From Helicobacter sp. 12S02232-10 (GTDB taxonomy: Bacteria; Campylobacterota; Campylobacteria; Campylobacterales; Helicobacteraceae), in assembly GCF_002272895.1 (NCBI RefSeq), contig NZ_MLAQ01000003.1, forward strand, positions 124,001 through 188,000: a DNA stretch of 64,000 bases, written 5' to 3'. Under the pieces are notes generated by a model. That model was not told the DNA's origin. It saw nothing but the letters and a program-made list of their open reading frames with translations, and ran no database searches. A program made the position numbers and the translations under genes. Positions 23,248 through 30,662 of this stretch are shown piece after piece (position 1 is the first letter of the stretch; every line of letters begins with the position of its first letter).

Positions 23248-23330
23248 AACGTCGAAAATCTATTTATTTTTCATTTACTTTTCTCATTTTTTCTCCCCCT
23301 TTTTTTATAAAAAAATCTCTAAAATTGCTT

Positions 23331-25070
23331 TTAACTCGTTTTTTTAGCTCGCCTAAGTCCCATCTGAAAAGTATAATCATCTAATCTTAAAAGTTTCGCA
23401 CACAAGAGGTTTAAAACGCTAATATCCAATGCTTCATTTCTTCTCCCCTCTGATTCCCACCGATAGGTGTAATAACCCCTTGCATTCTTGGTTTTGACTA
23501 ATTTTTCACTGGTGAGCTGGTAAAAATACTCCATCGTATAGCTTTTATTCCAATGCATATACCCGGCTCCATACATTTTTGTTTGAAGCAGTTTAAAGAT
23601 TTCTGCCTTGCCTTTATAAGTCCCGACAGAATAAAGCAATATTCCCTCTGTCTTCTTAGGATCATTCATAAATTCTTTTTTAGTCATCTCCTCACTTGCC
23701 CCTTTAGTGGCAATGAATCTTCCATTCCCCATTCTGACAAAATTATACGCCATATTCTTGGTATTGCCATCACCACTATCCACAGCCACGCACATCACTC
23801 TTAACTTTTCTCCGTTTGCCTTAGAAAACACTCGATTCACAGCAATATAAGCATCTTCCCATACCTTAGGAAGTTTAGGATTCCCTTGTAAAACAAGATA
23901 CTCCACTCCCCAAGATTCAAATCCTTCTGCCCATCCTTTGAATTCCATCTCTAATCGGTCATTTTGCACATCAATGCCACAGGTAATAAAGAGGATTTGA
24001 TTTGGCAGTGTGGTTGGGGTATAGTCTTCTCTTCTTGCATAAAGTTCGTTCTCTTCAAATTTAATACTAGGGGGTTCAAAGGTCTCTGTTTTAATCGTAT
24101 TTGTAAAGACTTGGAATTTATGGATATCTTCTTTAGACTCCAAGAAGTCCTTAACGATATCTTTAAGAGGCAGAAAGGGCGAATAGAGACCATTTAGAAA
24201 AAATCCGACTTTCTTTCTGCCTTTTTGAGTGGCACGCCACTCCCCCTTAGTAACTGCTTGATTCTTTTGTTGCTCACTCCATAAGCTCCCGCATTCAGCA
24301 CAAGCATACCGCACACTCTCTAAGTCATGGTCTCCCTTTTCGTCTTGCTCCCATTTGATATTTTCAAAGAGAAGAATTTGTTTGTAACCACATTCAGGAC
24401 AAGGCACATAGTAGTAACGTTTATCGCTTCCTTCAAATTCTCTCTCAATCACACTATTATTTTTGATGGTGGGAGTGGAAACCTTAATGATTTTTCGGTC
24501 ATAATAAGTGTTAGTTCTCTTTTGTGCTAAATCAATGCTATGTCCCTCTTTGGTATTCTCACAACGATCGACCTCATCAACGATTAATACTTTAATGGGC
24601 TTACTTGCGAGCTTAGAGGGGGAGTTGCTTCCAACTAGAGCAAGGTTACCCCCTTTGAAGTTCTTAATTAAAATCGTGTTATTGGATTCCCTTGCATAAA
24701 TGAGATTGCCTAACTCCTTGCAGTCTCGAAACATCGGAGCTAGTCTTCTTTTAGAGTAATCTTCTGCCATATCTTCTGAGGGTAAAAGGAAGAGAATGGA
24801 GCTGGGGTCTTGGTGGATGTAGTAACCGATTGTGTTATTCAAGATTTCAGACTTTCCTAGTTGAGAACCCCACATTAGCACAACTTCTTGGATATCAGGG
24901 TTAGAAATCATATTCATTGGCTCCATCTGATAGCTTAAAGCTTCAAATCTCCCAAAATTTGCAGAAGATTCTTGAGATAAGACCCGATAAGTGTTACTCC
25001 ACTCTGAGAGTGAGAGGTGGGGTTTGATAAAGATTGCGTTAGCAAAGGCAGATTTAAGAGGGGAGGACAT
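23331..25070 (-). CDS. Terminase large subunit, GpA family
   Basis: 579 residues. ATPase part: M-W-G-S-Q-L-G-K-S near residue 67 (Walker A-like), L-I-V-D-E-V-D-R near 160 (Walker B); zinc-type cysteines C-P-E-C-G-Y and C-A-E-C-G-S near 225-255; nuclease part with G-I-D-V-Q-N-D-R-L-E near 360 and the acidic C-terminal region. This is the lambda/GpA packaging motor and nuclease. Start ATG at 25070 shares one base with the stop of the toxin gene (TAATG), so terL translation is coupled to the toxin-antitoxin genes. Confidence 0.9.
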   Translation of the reverse strand: MSSPLKSAFANAIFIKPHLSLSEWSNTYRVLSQESSANFGRFEALSYQMEPMNMISNPDIQEVVLMWGSQLGKSEILNNTIGYYIHQDPSSILFLLPSEDMAEDYSKRRLAPMFRDCKELGNLIYARESNNTILIKNFKGGNLALVGSNSPSKLASKPIKVLIVDEVDRCENTKEGHSIDLAQKRTNTYYDRKIIKVSTPTIKNNSVIEREFEGSDKRYYYVPCPECGYKQILLFENIKWEQDEKGDHDLESVRYACAECGSLWSEQQKNQAVTKGEWRATQKGRKKVGFFLNGLYSPFLPLKDIVKDFLESKEDIHKFQVFTNTIKTETFEPPSIKFEENELYARREDYTPTTLPNQILFITCGIDVQNDRLEMEFKGWAEGFESWGVEYLVLQGNPKLPKVWEDAYIAVNRVFSKANGEKLRVMCVAVDSGDGNTKNMAYNFVRMGNGRFIATKGASEEMTKKEFMNDPKKTEGILLYSVGTYKGKAEIFKLLQTKMYGAGYMHWNKSYTMEYFYQLTSEKLVKTKNARGYYTYRWESEGRRNEALDISVLNLLCAKLLRLDDYTFQMGLRRAKKTS

Positions 25071-25354
25071 TAGGAATTCCAGATATTATCTCTATAGATA
25101 CCTAAAAGTTCTATGTTTTCTGTGATTCTATAAATAACAACATAACCCTTAAATATAAATTCCCTGATATTTTCTTGATTAAATAACTCGCTTTGGCGGT
25201 GTGAGTATGGCATATCTGGGATTTTAAAGAGCTTTTGAAGTAAATCATCTTTGAATTTTATAGCGTTTTGCGGATTATAAACTGCTATAAAAGCCACGAT
25301 TTTTTGCAATTCAGATTTAAATCTTGCTGTTTTAATGACTTGCATTTTTGGCAT
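25070..25354 (-). CDS. RelE/ParE superfamily toxin
   Basis: 94 residues (or 91 from a second Met). Pattern T-A-R-F-K-S-E-L-Q-K-I-V-A-F-I near the start, then K-L-F-K-I-P-D-M-P-Y-S-H-R, I-R-E-F-I-F-K-G-Y-V-V-I-Y-R-I and I-Y-R-D-N-I-W, the ParE/RelE fold. It is preceded by a small antitoxin-like gene with a 23-nt overlap and runs straight into terL. Targets of this superfamily are gyrase or translating ribosomes; the sequence does not decide. Confidence 0.8.
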   Translation of the reverse strand: MPKMQVIKTARFKSELQKIVAFIAVYNPQNAIKFKDDLLQKLFKIPDMPYSHRQSELFNQENIREFIFKGYVVIYRITENIELLGIYRDNIWNS

Positions 25355-25547
25355 TTTCTATGACCTCATCAAACTCATCCCATTCTAGAGGTGTCAGCAC
25401 CTCAAGACCTGCATCAATTCTCTCTATTAATTCTTTGATTTCATCAACGGGTTTTTTAAACTCTACTTTGTCTTGGGGCATTTGTTTTAGAATCTTGAAA
25501 AAGTCAGGCAAAAAATCATCTTGCACTTTTATGGTTAGCTCTTGCAT
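25332..25547 (-). CDS. Antitoxin partner of the RelE/ParE toxin
   Basis: 71 residues, acidic. It begins E-L-T-I-K-V-Q-D-D-F-L-P-D-F-F-K-I-L-K-Q-M-P, like antitoxins of ParD/PHD size that pair with ParE-type toxins, and ends with an acidic helix E-W-D-E-F-D-E-V-I. ATG has AAGGAG upstream. Order antitoxin then toxin with overlap is classical. No obvious separate promoter was found, so expression may come from the packaging operon. Confidence 0.7.
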   Translation of the reverse strand: MQELTIKVQDDFLPDFFKILKQMPQDKVEFKKPVDEIKELIERIDAGLEVLTPLEWDEFDEVIENAKNASH

Positions 25548-25582
25548 TCAAACTCCTTAATTTTTCTTATTCTACCTAAAAT

Positions 25583-25978
25583 TTACTTCCATTTTAAAAC
25601 CCACTGCTTGAGTTTTAACCAATACGCATATGTCCTTACACCTCCATATAACACAATTCGATGATAAGGACTGACCTTTTTAACTTTCATTGCCTCATTA
25701 AAAACCTTATCACAATAATCCCGATTCACTAGTCCTTTATGATAGAGTTCGCACAGATAATCGTGCAGGACTGCAGGCTTAGAATGTCTTCCAATGGGAC
25801 TCACTAGAATTCTAAAAAGAAAGGGAACACTTGCAAAGTCTGATTCAAATCCTCTTGGGACTTTAATCACCTCATCGTTATTCTCTTCTCTATAATAATC
25901 AAACTCTTCTTTGATTAAAAGATTGCCGTTGTCTAGAATTTCGCCTTTTAGTGGCGTGGTAAAGCTACTCATTTTCAT
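25583..25978 (-). CDS. DUF1353 phage protein
   Basis: 131 residues with the family pattern V-P-R-G-F-E-S-D-F-A-S-V-P, then P-I-G-R-H-S-K-P-A-V-L-H-D-Y-L-C, D-Y-C-D-K-V-F-N-E-A-M and the C-terminal R-T-Y-A-Y-W. DUF1353 genes are common in phages, often near lysis or tail genes; their function is not established. It overlaps the small terminase gene by 14 nt and comes before the toxin-antitoxin pair. Confidence 0.8.
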   Translation of the reverse strand: MKMSSFTTPLKGEILDNGNLLIKEEFDYYREENNDEVIKVPRGFESDFASVPFLFRILVSPIGRHSKPAVLHDYLCELYHKGLVNRDYCDKVFNEAMKVKKVSPYHRIVLYGGVRTYAYWLKLKQWVLKWK

Positions 25979-26513
25979 TCTCCTTGTCTGTTTGGTTATT
26001 TGGTTGGTTATCTGTATCCCTCTCCCTGCTTTCTTCTCTTTCTTTTTCTCTATTCTCTTGCACTTCTAATGCCTTTTGATGATAGATTTCAGGGTCTTTG
26101 AGTTCTTTGAGTGTGTTTTCTATTTCGGTTTCAAGAGCATTTATCAGCTGATTGTCTAGGTGGAGTCGTCTCTTTAGATGGTGGGGAATTCCATAGAGCT
26201 TATTGGATATTGTAATCGCAATATCTTCTAATTCTTTAGCAACTTTTTCAATGGAAATGAGTTCGCTAATCTTCTCTTGATATTGGATCTCTTTTAATTT
26301 TTTCTCAATCTTCTCTTTTTCTAAACGCACCTTACCTAAATCTGAACCCTCATCAACATTATCAGTCTTGTATTTAATATAGCTTTGAAAGTTTAAAGCA
26401 ACATCCCAAGCATCTTTATCTTCTTTTTTAAAGACTTCAATCTTCTCTAATGAATAAATATGCCTTGTAGTAATGCCGATGAGTTCTCCGAGTTCTTTGG
26501 TTGAAACTATCAT
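25965..26513 (-). CDS. Terminase small subunit (Nu1-like)
   Basis: 182 residues. N-terminal winged helix I-V-S-T-K-E-L-G-E-L-I-G-I-T-T-R-H-I-Y-S-L-E (DNA recognition), central helices with L-E-K-E-K-I-E-K-K-L-K-E-I-Q-Y, and Y-G-I-P-H-H-L-K-R-R-L. The last 35 residues are a charged Asn/Glu/Asp tail. Matches the Nu1/DUF1441-like small terminases that bind the packaging site. The large subunit is three genes downstream. A 4-nt overlap links it to the gp25-like gene. Confidence 0.75.
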   Translation of the reverse strand: MIVSTKELGELIGITTRHIYSLEKIEVFKKEDKDAWDVALNFQSYIKYKTDNVDEGSDLGKVRLEKEKIEKKLKEIQYQEKISELISIEKVAKELEDIAITISNKLYGIPHHLKRRLHLDNQLINALETEIENTLKELKDPEIYHQKALEVQENREKEREESRERDTDNQPNNQTDKENENE

Positions 26514-26806
26514 AGGACAACCTGATAGTCTGAATTGATAGAAATTATGAGTTTAGAATCTTCAAATCCAACTGCAATATTTTGAATATTAAGTCTTGGC
26601 TCATAGAGTCTGATTTGTTCTTGAACCTCTTCTGTGATGGCTAATCTTGTTTCAGGTGTGAGTGGTTTATCTATCCAATCATAAGAAAGCCCAAAGTTAG
26701 GATTTAATGGAATGGAGTATTTTTTAGTTTTAAAGATTCGATTTAGATTCTCATTAATCGAGAGTTTATAGTTATTATTGTTTTGTGTGTTGATTGTTTG
26801 ATTCAT
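26510..26806 (-). CDS. Baseplate wedge protein, gpW/gp25 family
   Basis: 98 residues: Y-S-I-P-L-N-P-N-F-G-L-S-Y-D-W-I-D-K-P-L-T-P, then I-T-E-E-V-Q-E-Q-I-R-L-Y-E-P-R-L-N-I and I-S-I-N-S-D-Y, the gp25/P2 gpW signature (E-P-R in the second helix). It is part of the baseplate wedge. Here baseplate V and W precede the terminase genes and are far from J and I, a split arrangement. Confidence 0.85.
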   Translation of the reverse strand: MNQTINTQNNNNYKLSINENLNRIFKTKKYSIPLNPNFGLSYDWIDKPLTPETRLAITEEVQEQIRLYEPRLNIQNIAVGFEDSKLIISINSDYQVVL

Positions 26807-27324
26807 AATATTGCCTTTACTTTATTTGAGCCTTGAGTATGGGGAGACCCTGTGAAAGGACAGATGCTTTGGGTTGTAATCACCCCACCTCCACCTGTAT
26901 CTCCCAGATTGATAGAGTCTGCTTTAATATCTGCACTCTTGCATTCAATCTTCACATCATCGCTTTGAATTTGGGCTTGCTTGCAGTTAATTGTGATATT
27001 AGCCTTTGATTGGATTTCTAATGTATGGGAGCCAGAGTCATAGCTAAGGGTGGTGCCATCTTTGTAGGTGATAACTTCTTTATTTGCAGATAACTCAGGA
27101 TTGGGTTTTGGAATGGAACCCATACACAAGAATAAATCCGACTCTTTAAAATGAAAAATTAAAGCGTTTTCACCAACTTGGGGAGGAATGAATTGAGATT
27201 TAAAAGGATTATTTGTGCTTAAATAAGTCATAAAATCGGTTTTAGTTCCAACGATATCCACTTTAACCTGATTGCCTTGCACTTGGGTAATGGGTGCAAT
27301 GTAGATAGAGACTTCTCCAAACAT
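26803..27324 (-). CDS. V: Baseplate assembly protein V (spike)
   Basis: About 173 residues from ATG 27324 (AAAGGA upstream); the longer frame to 27474 is unlikely. An OB-like N-terminal part with V-D-I-V-G-T-K-T-D-F and P-P-Q-V-G-E-N-A-L-I-F-H leads to a beta-helical region (S-G-S-H-T-L-E-I-Q-S-K-A-N-I-T-I-N and repeats to about 145) and then the tip, P-F-T-G-S-P-H near the C-terminus. This is the gpV/gp45 membrane-piercing spike. Confidence 0.85.
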   Translation of the reverse strand: MFGEVSIYIAPITQVQGNQVKVDIVGTKTDFMTYLSTNNPFKSQFIPPQVGENALIFHFKESDLFLCMGSIPKPNPELSANKEVITYKDGTTLSYDSGSHTLEIQSKANITINCKQAQIQSDDVKIECKSADIKADSINLGDTGGGGVITTQSICPFTGSPHTQGSNKVKAIL

Positions 27325-27334
27325 AAGTCTTCCT

Positions 27335-27529
27335 TTAACTGATTTTGCCTGTGCCAGTCTGAGCAGTGGCAGATCCTGTGGTGGTAACCACAATCGTGCT
27401 TTGAGTAACAATGTGATTGATGATTTCTTTACAAAGCACTTCAATAAAAGCTTCATTCTCTTTTGTGGAGGCAAAGCCTTTGGCTTGGAGTGCTGTTTTA
27501 ATTTGAGTGCTTAAGAGGGTGGGGTTCAT
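27335..27529 (-). CDS. Small conserved phage protein, first gene of late operon
   Basis: 64 residues: an N-terminal helix (L-S-T-Q-I-K-T-A-L-Q-A-K-G-F), a second helix and a Thr/Gly-rich end V-T-T-T-G-S-A-T-A-Q-T-G-T-G-K. Proteins of this plan occur before gpV in P2/Mu-like phages; function not known to me. It is separated from gpV by 10 nt. Upstream is a TGTTATAAT box and no other gene, so it marks the start of late transcription. Confidence 0.7.
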   Translation of the reverse strand: MNPTLLSTQIKTALQAKGFASTKENEAFIEVLCKEIINHIVTQSTIVVTTTGSATAQTGTGKIS

Positions 27530-27555
27530 TATTTATCCTGTCTGTTATTTGAAAA

Positions 27556-27561
27556 ATTATA
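27556..27561 (-). promoter_or_regulatory. Putative late promoter (-10 box)
   Basis: Minus-strand extended -10 TGTTATAAT about 27 nt before the first late gene. No convincing -35. AGGA precedes the start codon. Confidence 0.5.
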
Positions 27562-27956
27562 ACATTTGGACTTATGAATAAGAGTAGTTAAAGTTAATGG
27601 ATAGTAATAAATCAAGAAAATTATTAAAAATTATTGGCTATGTTTCATAAGGTATCATTCTTTTAAGTTATTTGAATGCCATATGAACTCTAAAAAACAC
27701 CCATTTCATATAAAAATCAGGAATTTTTTAGATGAGTTTTTTTGAATTTGTCAAGTGTGAAAGTCTGTAATCAGGGTATTGTTTGCCTTATTGCTAAAAC
27801 ATTCAAACGCCGTTTAAATAACGTTTAAAGAGGTTTGAAACATTATAACTTTTAAAATATTAGTGGTTGTGTTTAAAATTGATTCAGAAGCTTTTTTAAA
27901 ATTTGATTTCCATATGAATATGAACTGAACTTTTTTGAATCATAAGTCTGCTTTTT

Positions 27957-28027
27957 TCGGGGAGGGGCAACCGCAATAGATGGGGGTGGTCTAGGAAGGA
28001 CCCGAATAGAGGGGGGATCCCCCTCTT
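27957..28027. other. G-rich block with 8-bp palindrome, candidate packaging (cos) or control site
   Basis: About 70 nt rich in G runs in a very AT-rich neighbourhood. It ends with AGAGGGGG (28008-28015), GAT, CCCCCTCT (28019-28026). It lies just upstream of the operon that contains both terminase genes, where a lambda-type phage could carry cos. Function is inference. Confidence 0.35.
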
Positions 28028-28527
28028 CTTTAGGTTTAAAAGGAAAACACTAGAATAAGCTGAACAAAAATAAAATTTTAAAAAGGTACAAATTGAATGC
28101 TTTAAACAATAAAGGCTTAAATCTAAAAGAAAGAGGACTCTGTAATCTTATAAAACTATTCCTTAAGATAACCTAAAACATATTTGGTTTGTTCTTTATC
28201 TCTCTTAACTCTTTGATTAGAATCTTTTAGTCTTAGCTCTTTATTTGTTTTGATTTTCTTTTTTCTTATTTTCTTTCTAATTCAATATTTCAAGATTGAA
28301 TTTTCATTGCAATTTCTTTATTATTTTTTTATGCAGTTTCTCTTTTGAAATCTTGATATTTTTAATGGCTATTTTTCTGCAGTTTAGGGTTACAAATAAG
28401 AGAAGATTGATGCAAAATCTTATATCTTAAAACAATGCAGTTTGATGATTAAATGACTAATAAAAACAAACTCTTAGGATTGTTCTATGTGGGATTAGAG
28501 AGATGAAGTGCAATTGTTGTGATTAAT

Positions 28528-28678
28528 CGGTAATTAAGGGATATTACAACTATTATACTCAGCGGTAATTCAGCATTTCTTTCTTGAGAGTTTGTCGGAA
28601 AATGACTGCTAAAAATTAAGAGAAAAAGAGGGGGAAAATAGAGGGAATTATAAGAGGTAGATTCAGCGGTAATTAAGG
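28528..28678 (+). repeat. Three direct copies of CGGTAATT
   Basis: CGGTAATTAAGG at 28528-28539 and 28667-28678, and CGGTAATTCAGC at 28563-28574. The second and third are preceded by TCAG. Spacing is irregular (35 and 104 nt). They could be binding sites for a phage regulator or replication protein. Confidence 0.5.
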
Positions 28679-28766
28679 TTTGGATATAGAATAGAATTAT
28701 ATATTTTAAGCTATAATTTATATGTTTAAAGATATAATTCTAGATCTTTAAGTCTAAGGATTAGGT

Positions 28767-29366
28767 TTGTGGGTTATTGAAACTTTAAATGAAAAAGTTG
28801 ATAAAGAAATTGAAAAGCTTCCTCCTAAAATTAGGGCTAGATTTTTAAAGATTATCGGCTTATTAGAAATTGGAGGCAATTTAGTTAAAGAGCCACATGT
28901 TAAATCGTTTGGAGATGGACTTTTTGAAATCAGGGTTAAAAGCGAGGAGGGAATTGCTAGAGCATTCTTTACTTATGAAAAGGATAAGGTTATTATCATT
29001 TTTCAAGTTTTTATCAAAAAAGACCAAAAGACCCCAAAGAATAGAGTTAGAAAAAGCAAAAAAGATTTTAAAACGAATAAAGGAGTCAAAATGAATTTTG
29101 AAAAGTTAAAGCAAGAATCAATGAAAGACCCAGTATTTAAAGCTGAATGGGATAGATTGACGCCTTATTATAATTTACAACAACAACTTATCGAAGCTAG
29201 AATCAAAGCAAGGCTTACACAAGAAGAAATTGCCCAAAAGATGAAGGTAAGTCAAAGCGTCGTATCTAATTTTGAACGAAAAGAACTTGATTATCGCATT
29301 TCAACTTTAATCAAATATGCCGAAGCCTGTGGCAAGAAGCTTGAGATTAATTTTGTAGATAAGTGA
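28767..29366 (+). CDS. HigB-like toxin read through into HigA-like antitoxin by a frame disruption
   Basis: The open frame (TTG start, AAGGA 6 nt upstream) encodes 199 residues: a HigB/Gp49-type toxin (L-P-P-K-I-R-A-R-F-L-K, K-S-F-G-D-G-L-F-E-I-R-V, R-A-F-F-T-Y) joined to a helix-turn-helix antitoxin. The toxin's usual C-terminus (I-E-L-E-K-A-K-K-I-L-K-R-I-K-E-S-K) is present in the +1 frame, ending at TGA 29092-29094, which overlaps the antitoxin ATG. Dropping one A from the run of six at 29016-29021 restores it. So this was a normal two-gene locus; it is now a broken toxin, a fusion, a slippage-controlled gene, or a sequencing error. Confidence 0.7.
   Translation: MWVIETLNEKVDKEIEKLPPKIRARFLKIIGLLEIGGNLVKEPHVKSFGDGLFEIRVKSEEGIARAFFTYEKDKVIIIFQVFIKKDQKTPKNRVRKSKKDFKTNKGVKMNFEKLKQESMKDPVFKAEWDRLTPYYNLQQQLIEARIKARLTQEEIAQKMKVSQSVVSNFERKELDYRISTLIKYAEACGKKLEINFVDK
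29091..29366 (+). CDS. HigA-like XRE-family antitoxin
   Basis: 91 residues from ATG 29091, AGGAG 5 nt upstream. Helix-turn-helix from about 45 to 75: A-R-L-T-Q-E-E-I-A-Q-K-M-K-V-S-Q-S-V-V-S-N-F-E-R. This start would be used for the free antitoxin whatever happens to the toxin frame, so antitoxin supply should remain intact. As a family property it should repress its own promoter. Confidence 0.75.
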   Translation: MNFEKLKQESMKDPVFKAEWDRLTPYYNLQQQLIEARIKARLTQEEIAQKMKVSQSVVSNFERKELDYRISTLIKYAEACGKKLEINFVDK

Positions 29367-29779
29367 ATTACTTTATTAAAACCTCCGCCTATAAGTGAAA
29401 CGACTCAACGGATGAGGTCCTTTATTGACTGCAAATTGATTCAAATTAGGAAAATAAAAAAATCAAAAGTCTGTATTTATGGGGGTTATAGGCGTGGGTT
29501 AGAATCCATATTTTAATTTATCGTCAAATTCAAAAAAATAAAATCCCCTTATTTAGGGAATTTTAAACATTTAGTGGCTTCTATACAAGGATTCGATTTG
29601 CGCCATCTAAAAAATAAATCACCTATTTAACGGCTTTACAAGATTTAGGAAAAAATCATTATTCCTAATGATACCTCTAAAACCACGTAATATAGGGATT
29701 TTAAGGCTTATCTAGGAAAAAATTAGGAAAAAAATAAATCTTAAAGCCTATTTTTTGGGATTTTAATCCTATGGAAAAG
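29367..29779. other. 413-nt gene-free prophage end region
   Basis: No gene seen. It contains four TAGGAAAA-type repeats (listed) and leads to the tRNA 3'-end fragment, so it is read as the phage side of the attachment site. Confidence 0.5.
29447..29735 (+). repeat. TAGGAAAAAAT repeats, candidate integrase arm sites
   Basis: TAGGAAAAT at 29447-29455, TAGGAAAAAAT at 29646-29656 and 29713-29723, and TAGGAAAAAAAT at 29724-29735; the last two are adjacent. They stand 45-330 nt from the putative att core, the usual place of arm-type sites for tyrosine integrases. Confidence 0.5.
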
Positions 29780-29798
29780 AATCCCGCCGAGGACACCA
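29780..29798 (+). other. tRNA 3'-end fragment, putative attachment site (attR)
   Basis: AATCCCGCCGAGGACACCA reads as the end of the T-loop, T-stem 3' strand (CCCGC), acceptor 3' strand (CGAGGAC), discriminator A and CCA. The rest of a tRNA is absent upstream. The acceptor would pair with GTCCTCG, suggesting a tRNA-Arg-like gene. This is what integration into a tRNA gene leaves at the far end of a prophage; the complete tRNA should be left of the window. Confidence 0.65.
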
Positions 29799-29995
29799 GA
29801 ATTTCTTTCTTTTCATATTCTTTCATATTCAATTCCTATCTTTTATCATCTTTTAAATTCGTATTATTCGAACCTCGAGAATTATTTTTGATTGATTTTG
29901 GTCTTTTGCAGTATGCTGTTTATCTATTTTTAAATTGTTAAGTTGATTTTACTAAGAAAGATTTGAAATAAATTTCAAAAAAAATCAATTTTTTA

Positions 29996-30027
29996 TTGAC
30001 ATACCCCCCCCCCCATCAAGATATACT
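29996..30027 (+). promoter_or_regulatory. Promoter with 11-C tract in the spacer, probably phase variable
   Basis: TTGACA (29996-30001) and TATACT (30022-30027) are each near-perfect, but 20 nt apart; the spacer holds 11 consecutive Cs (30004-30014). Loss of three Cs would give the ideal 17. The next gene is the lipoprotein at 30218. Confidence 0.75.
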
Positions 30028-30217
30028 AATAAGCGATTTAAATTATTTACTATTAATGGAGAGGTGATGTAGTTTTTAATTTTATTGGAATATTTTAAAA
30101 ATAGGGTCAAGTAGATTGTTGTGGATCTTAATGAATATGAGGTATAGGAGCTTAAGTTGCTACATATGATAGAGGTTGATAGGGTTTATTGATTGATTTA
30201 ATGAATGAAGGAAAAAT

Positions 30218-30661
30218 ATGAAAAAGACACTTTTATTTATTCTAGCTTTATTATTTGTGGCTTGTAGCAACGGGGGTGATAAAACAATTACGATTGATGG
30301 TTTTACAATCGGAGAAACAACAATCGCTGCATTTGAAAAATCAAGGTTTGGAAAATGTCTCAAGCCAGAAAAATTTTCTGCCCCTAACGCTCCTGATACA
30401 ATAAAGATGTTTATTAATTATAGAAGTGGATGTTCCATAACAATACAGGATGTAGCAGTATTTAACGATATTGTTTTAACTTTTGATAACAATATTCTTC
30501 AAAAATTTTTTTTAGTTAATATGGACACTTGCAATGTGTCTGAATTAAAAAAATTCCTTGATACAAAATACAATAAAATTGAATCTGGAAATAATTTTAT
30601 CACTTATGACAACGGAGCTGGTGTTTTAATCGATTTTGGAAACAACAAAGGATGCTTGTAA
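30218..30661 (+). CDS. Hypothetical lipoprotein under the poly-C promoter
   Basis: 147 residues with a lipoprotein signal: K-K-T-L-L-F-I-L-A-L-L-F-V-A-C, lipidated Cys at 16. The mature part starts S-N-G-G-D-K-T-I-T-I-D-G-F and has four further cysteines plus an N-G-A-G-V-L-I-D-F-G-N-N-K-G-C end. AAGGA precedes the ATG. I do not recognise a family. Small secreted proteins with this opening are sometimes inhibitors or immunity proteins, but nothing here proves it. The 190-nt leader and C-tract promoter upstream suggest on/off expression. Confidence 0.65.
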   Translation: MKKTLLFILALLFVACSNGGDKTITIDGFTIGETTIAAFEKSRFGKCLKPEKFSAPNAPDTIKMFINYRSGCSITIQDVAVFNDIVLTFDNNILQKFFLVNMDTCNVSELKKFLDTKYNKIESGNNFITYDNGAGVLIDFGNNKGCL

Positions 30662-30662
30662 A

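Larger units (their letters stand above)
27562..28766. other. 1.2-kb intergenic region at the head of the late operon
   Basis: No convincing gene on either strand. It is AT-rich except for the G-rich block at 27957-28027 (listed), has three CGGTAATT repeats near its right end (listed) and promoter-like TATAAT boxes at about 28714-28735 reading toward the toxin-antitoxin locus. It may hold the phage packaging site and operators. Confidence 0.6.

Noticed and set aside
29385-29425. GAAAC and GGATGAGG motifs resembling a hammerhead ribozyme core
   Set aside because: The CTGATGA core is absent and the flanks cannot form the three required stems.
1-29800. Classical transposable Mu-type prophage
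   Set aside because: Tail genes are Mu/P2-like, but the head genes are lambda-like, no MuA/MuB transposase is seen, and a tRNA 3' fragment marks the end, which suggests tyrosine-integrase integration.
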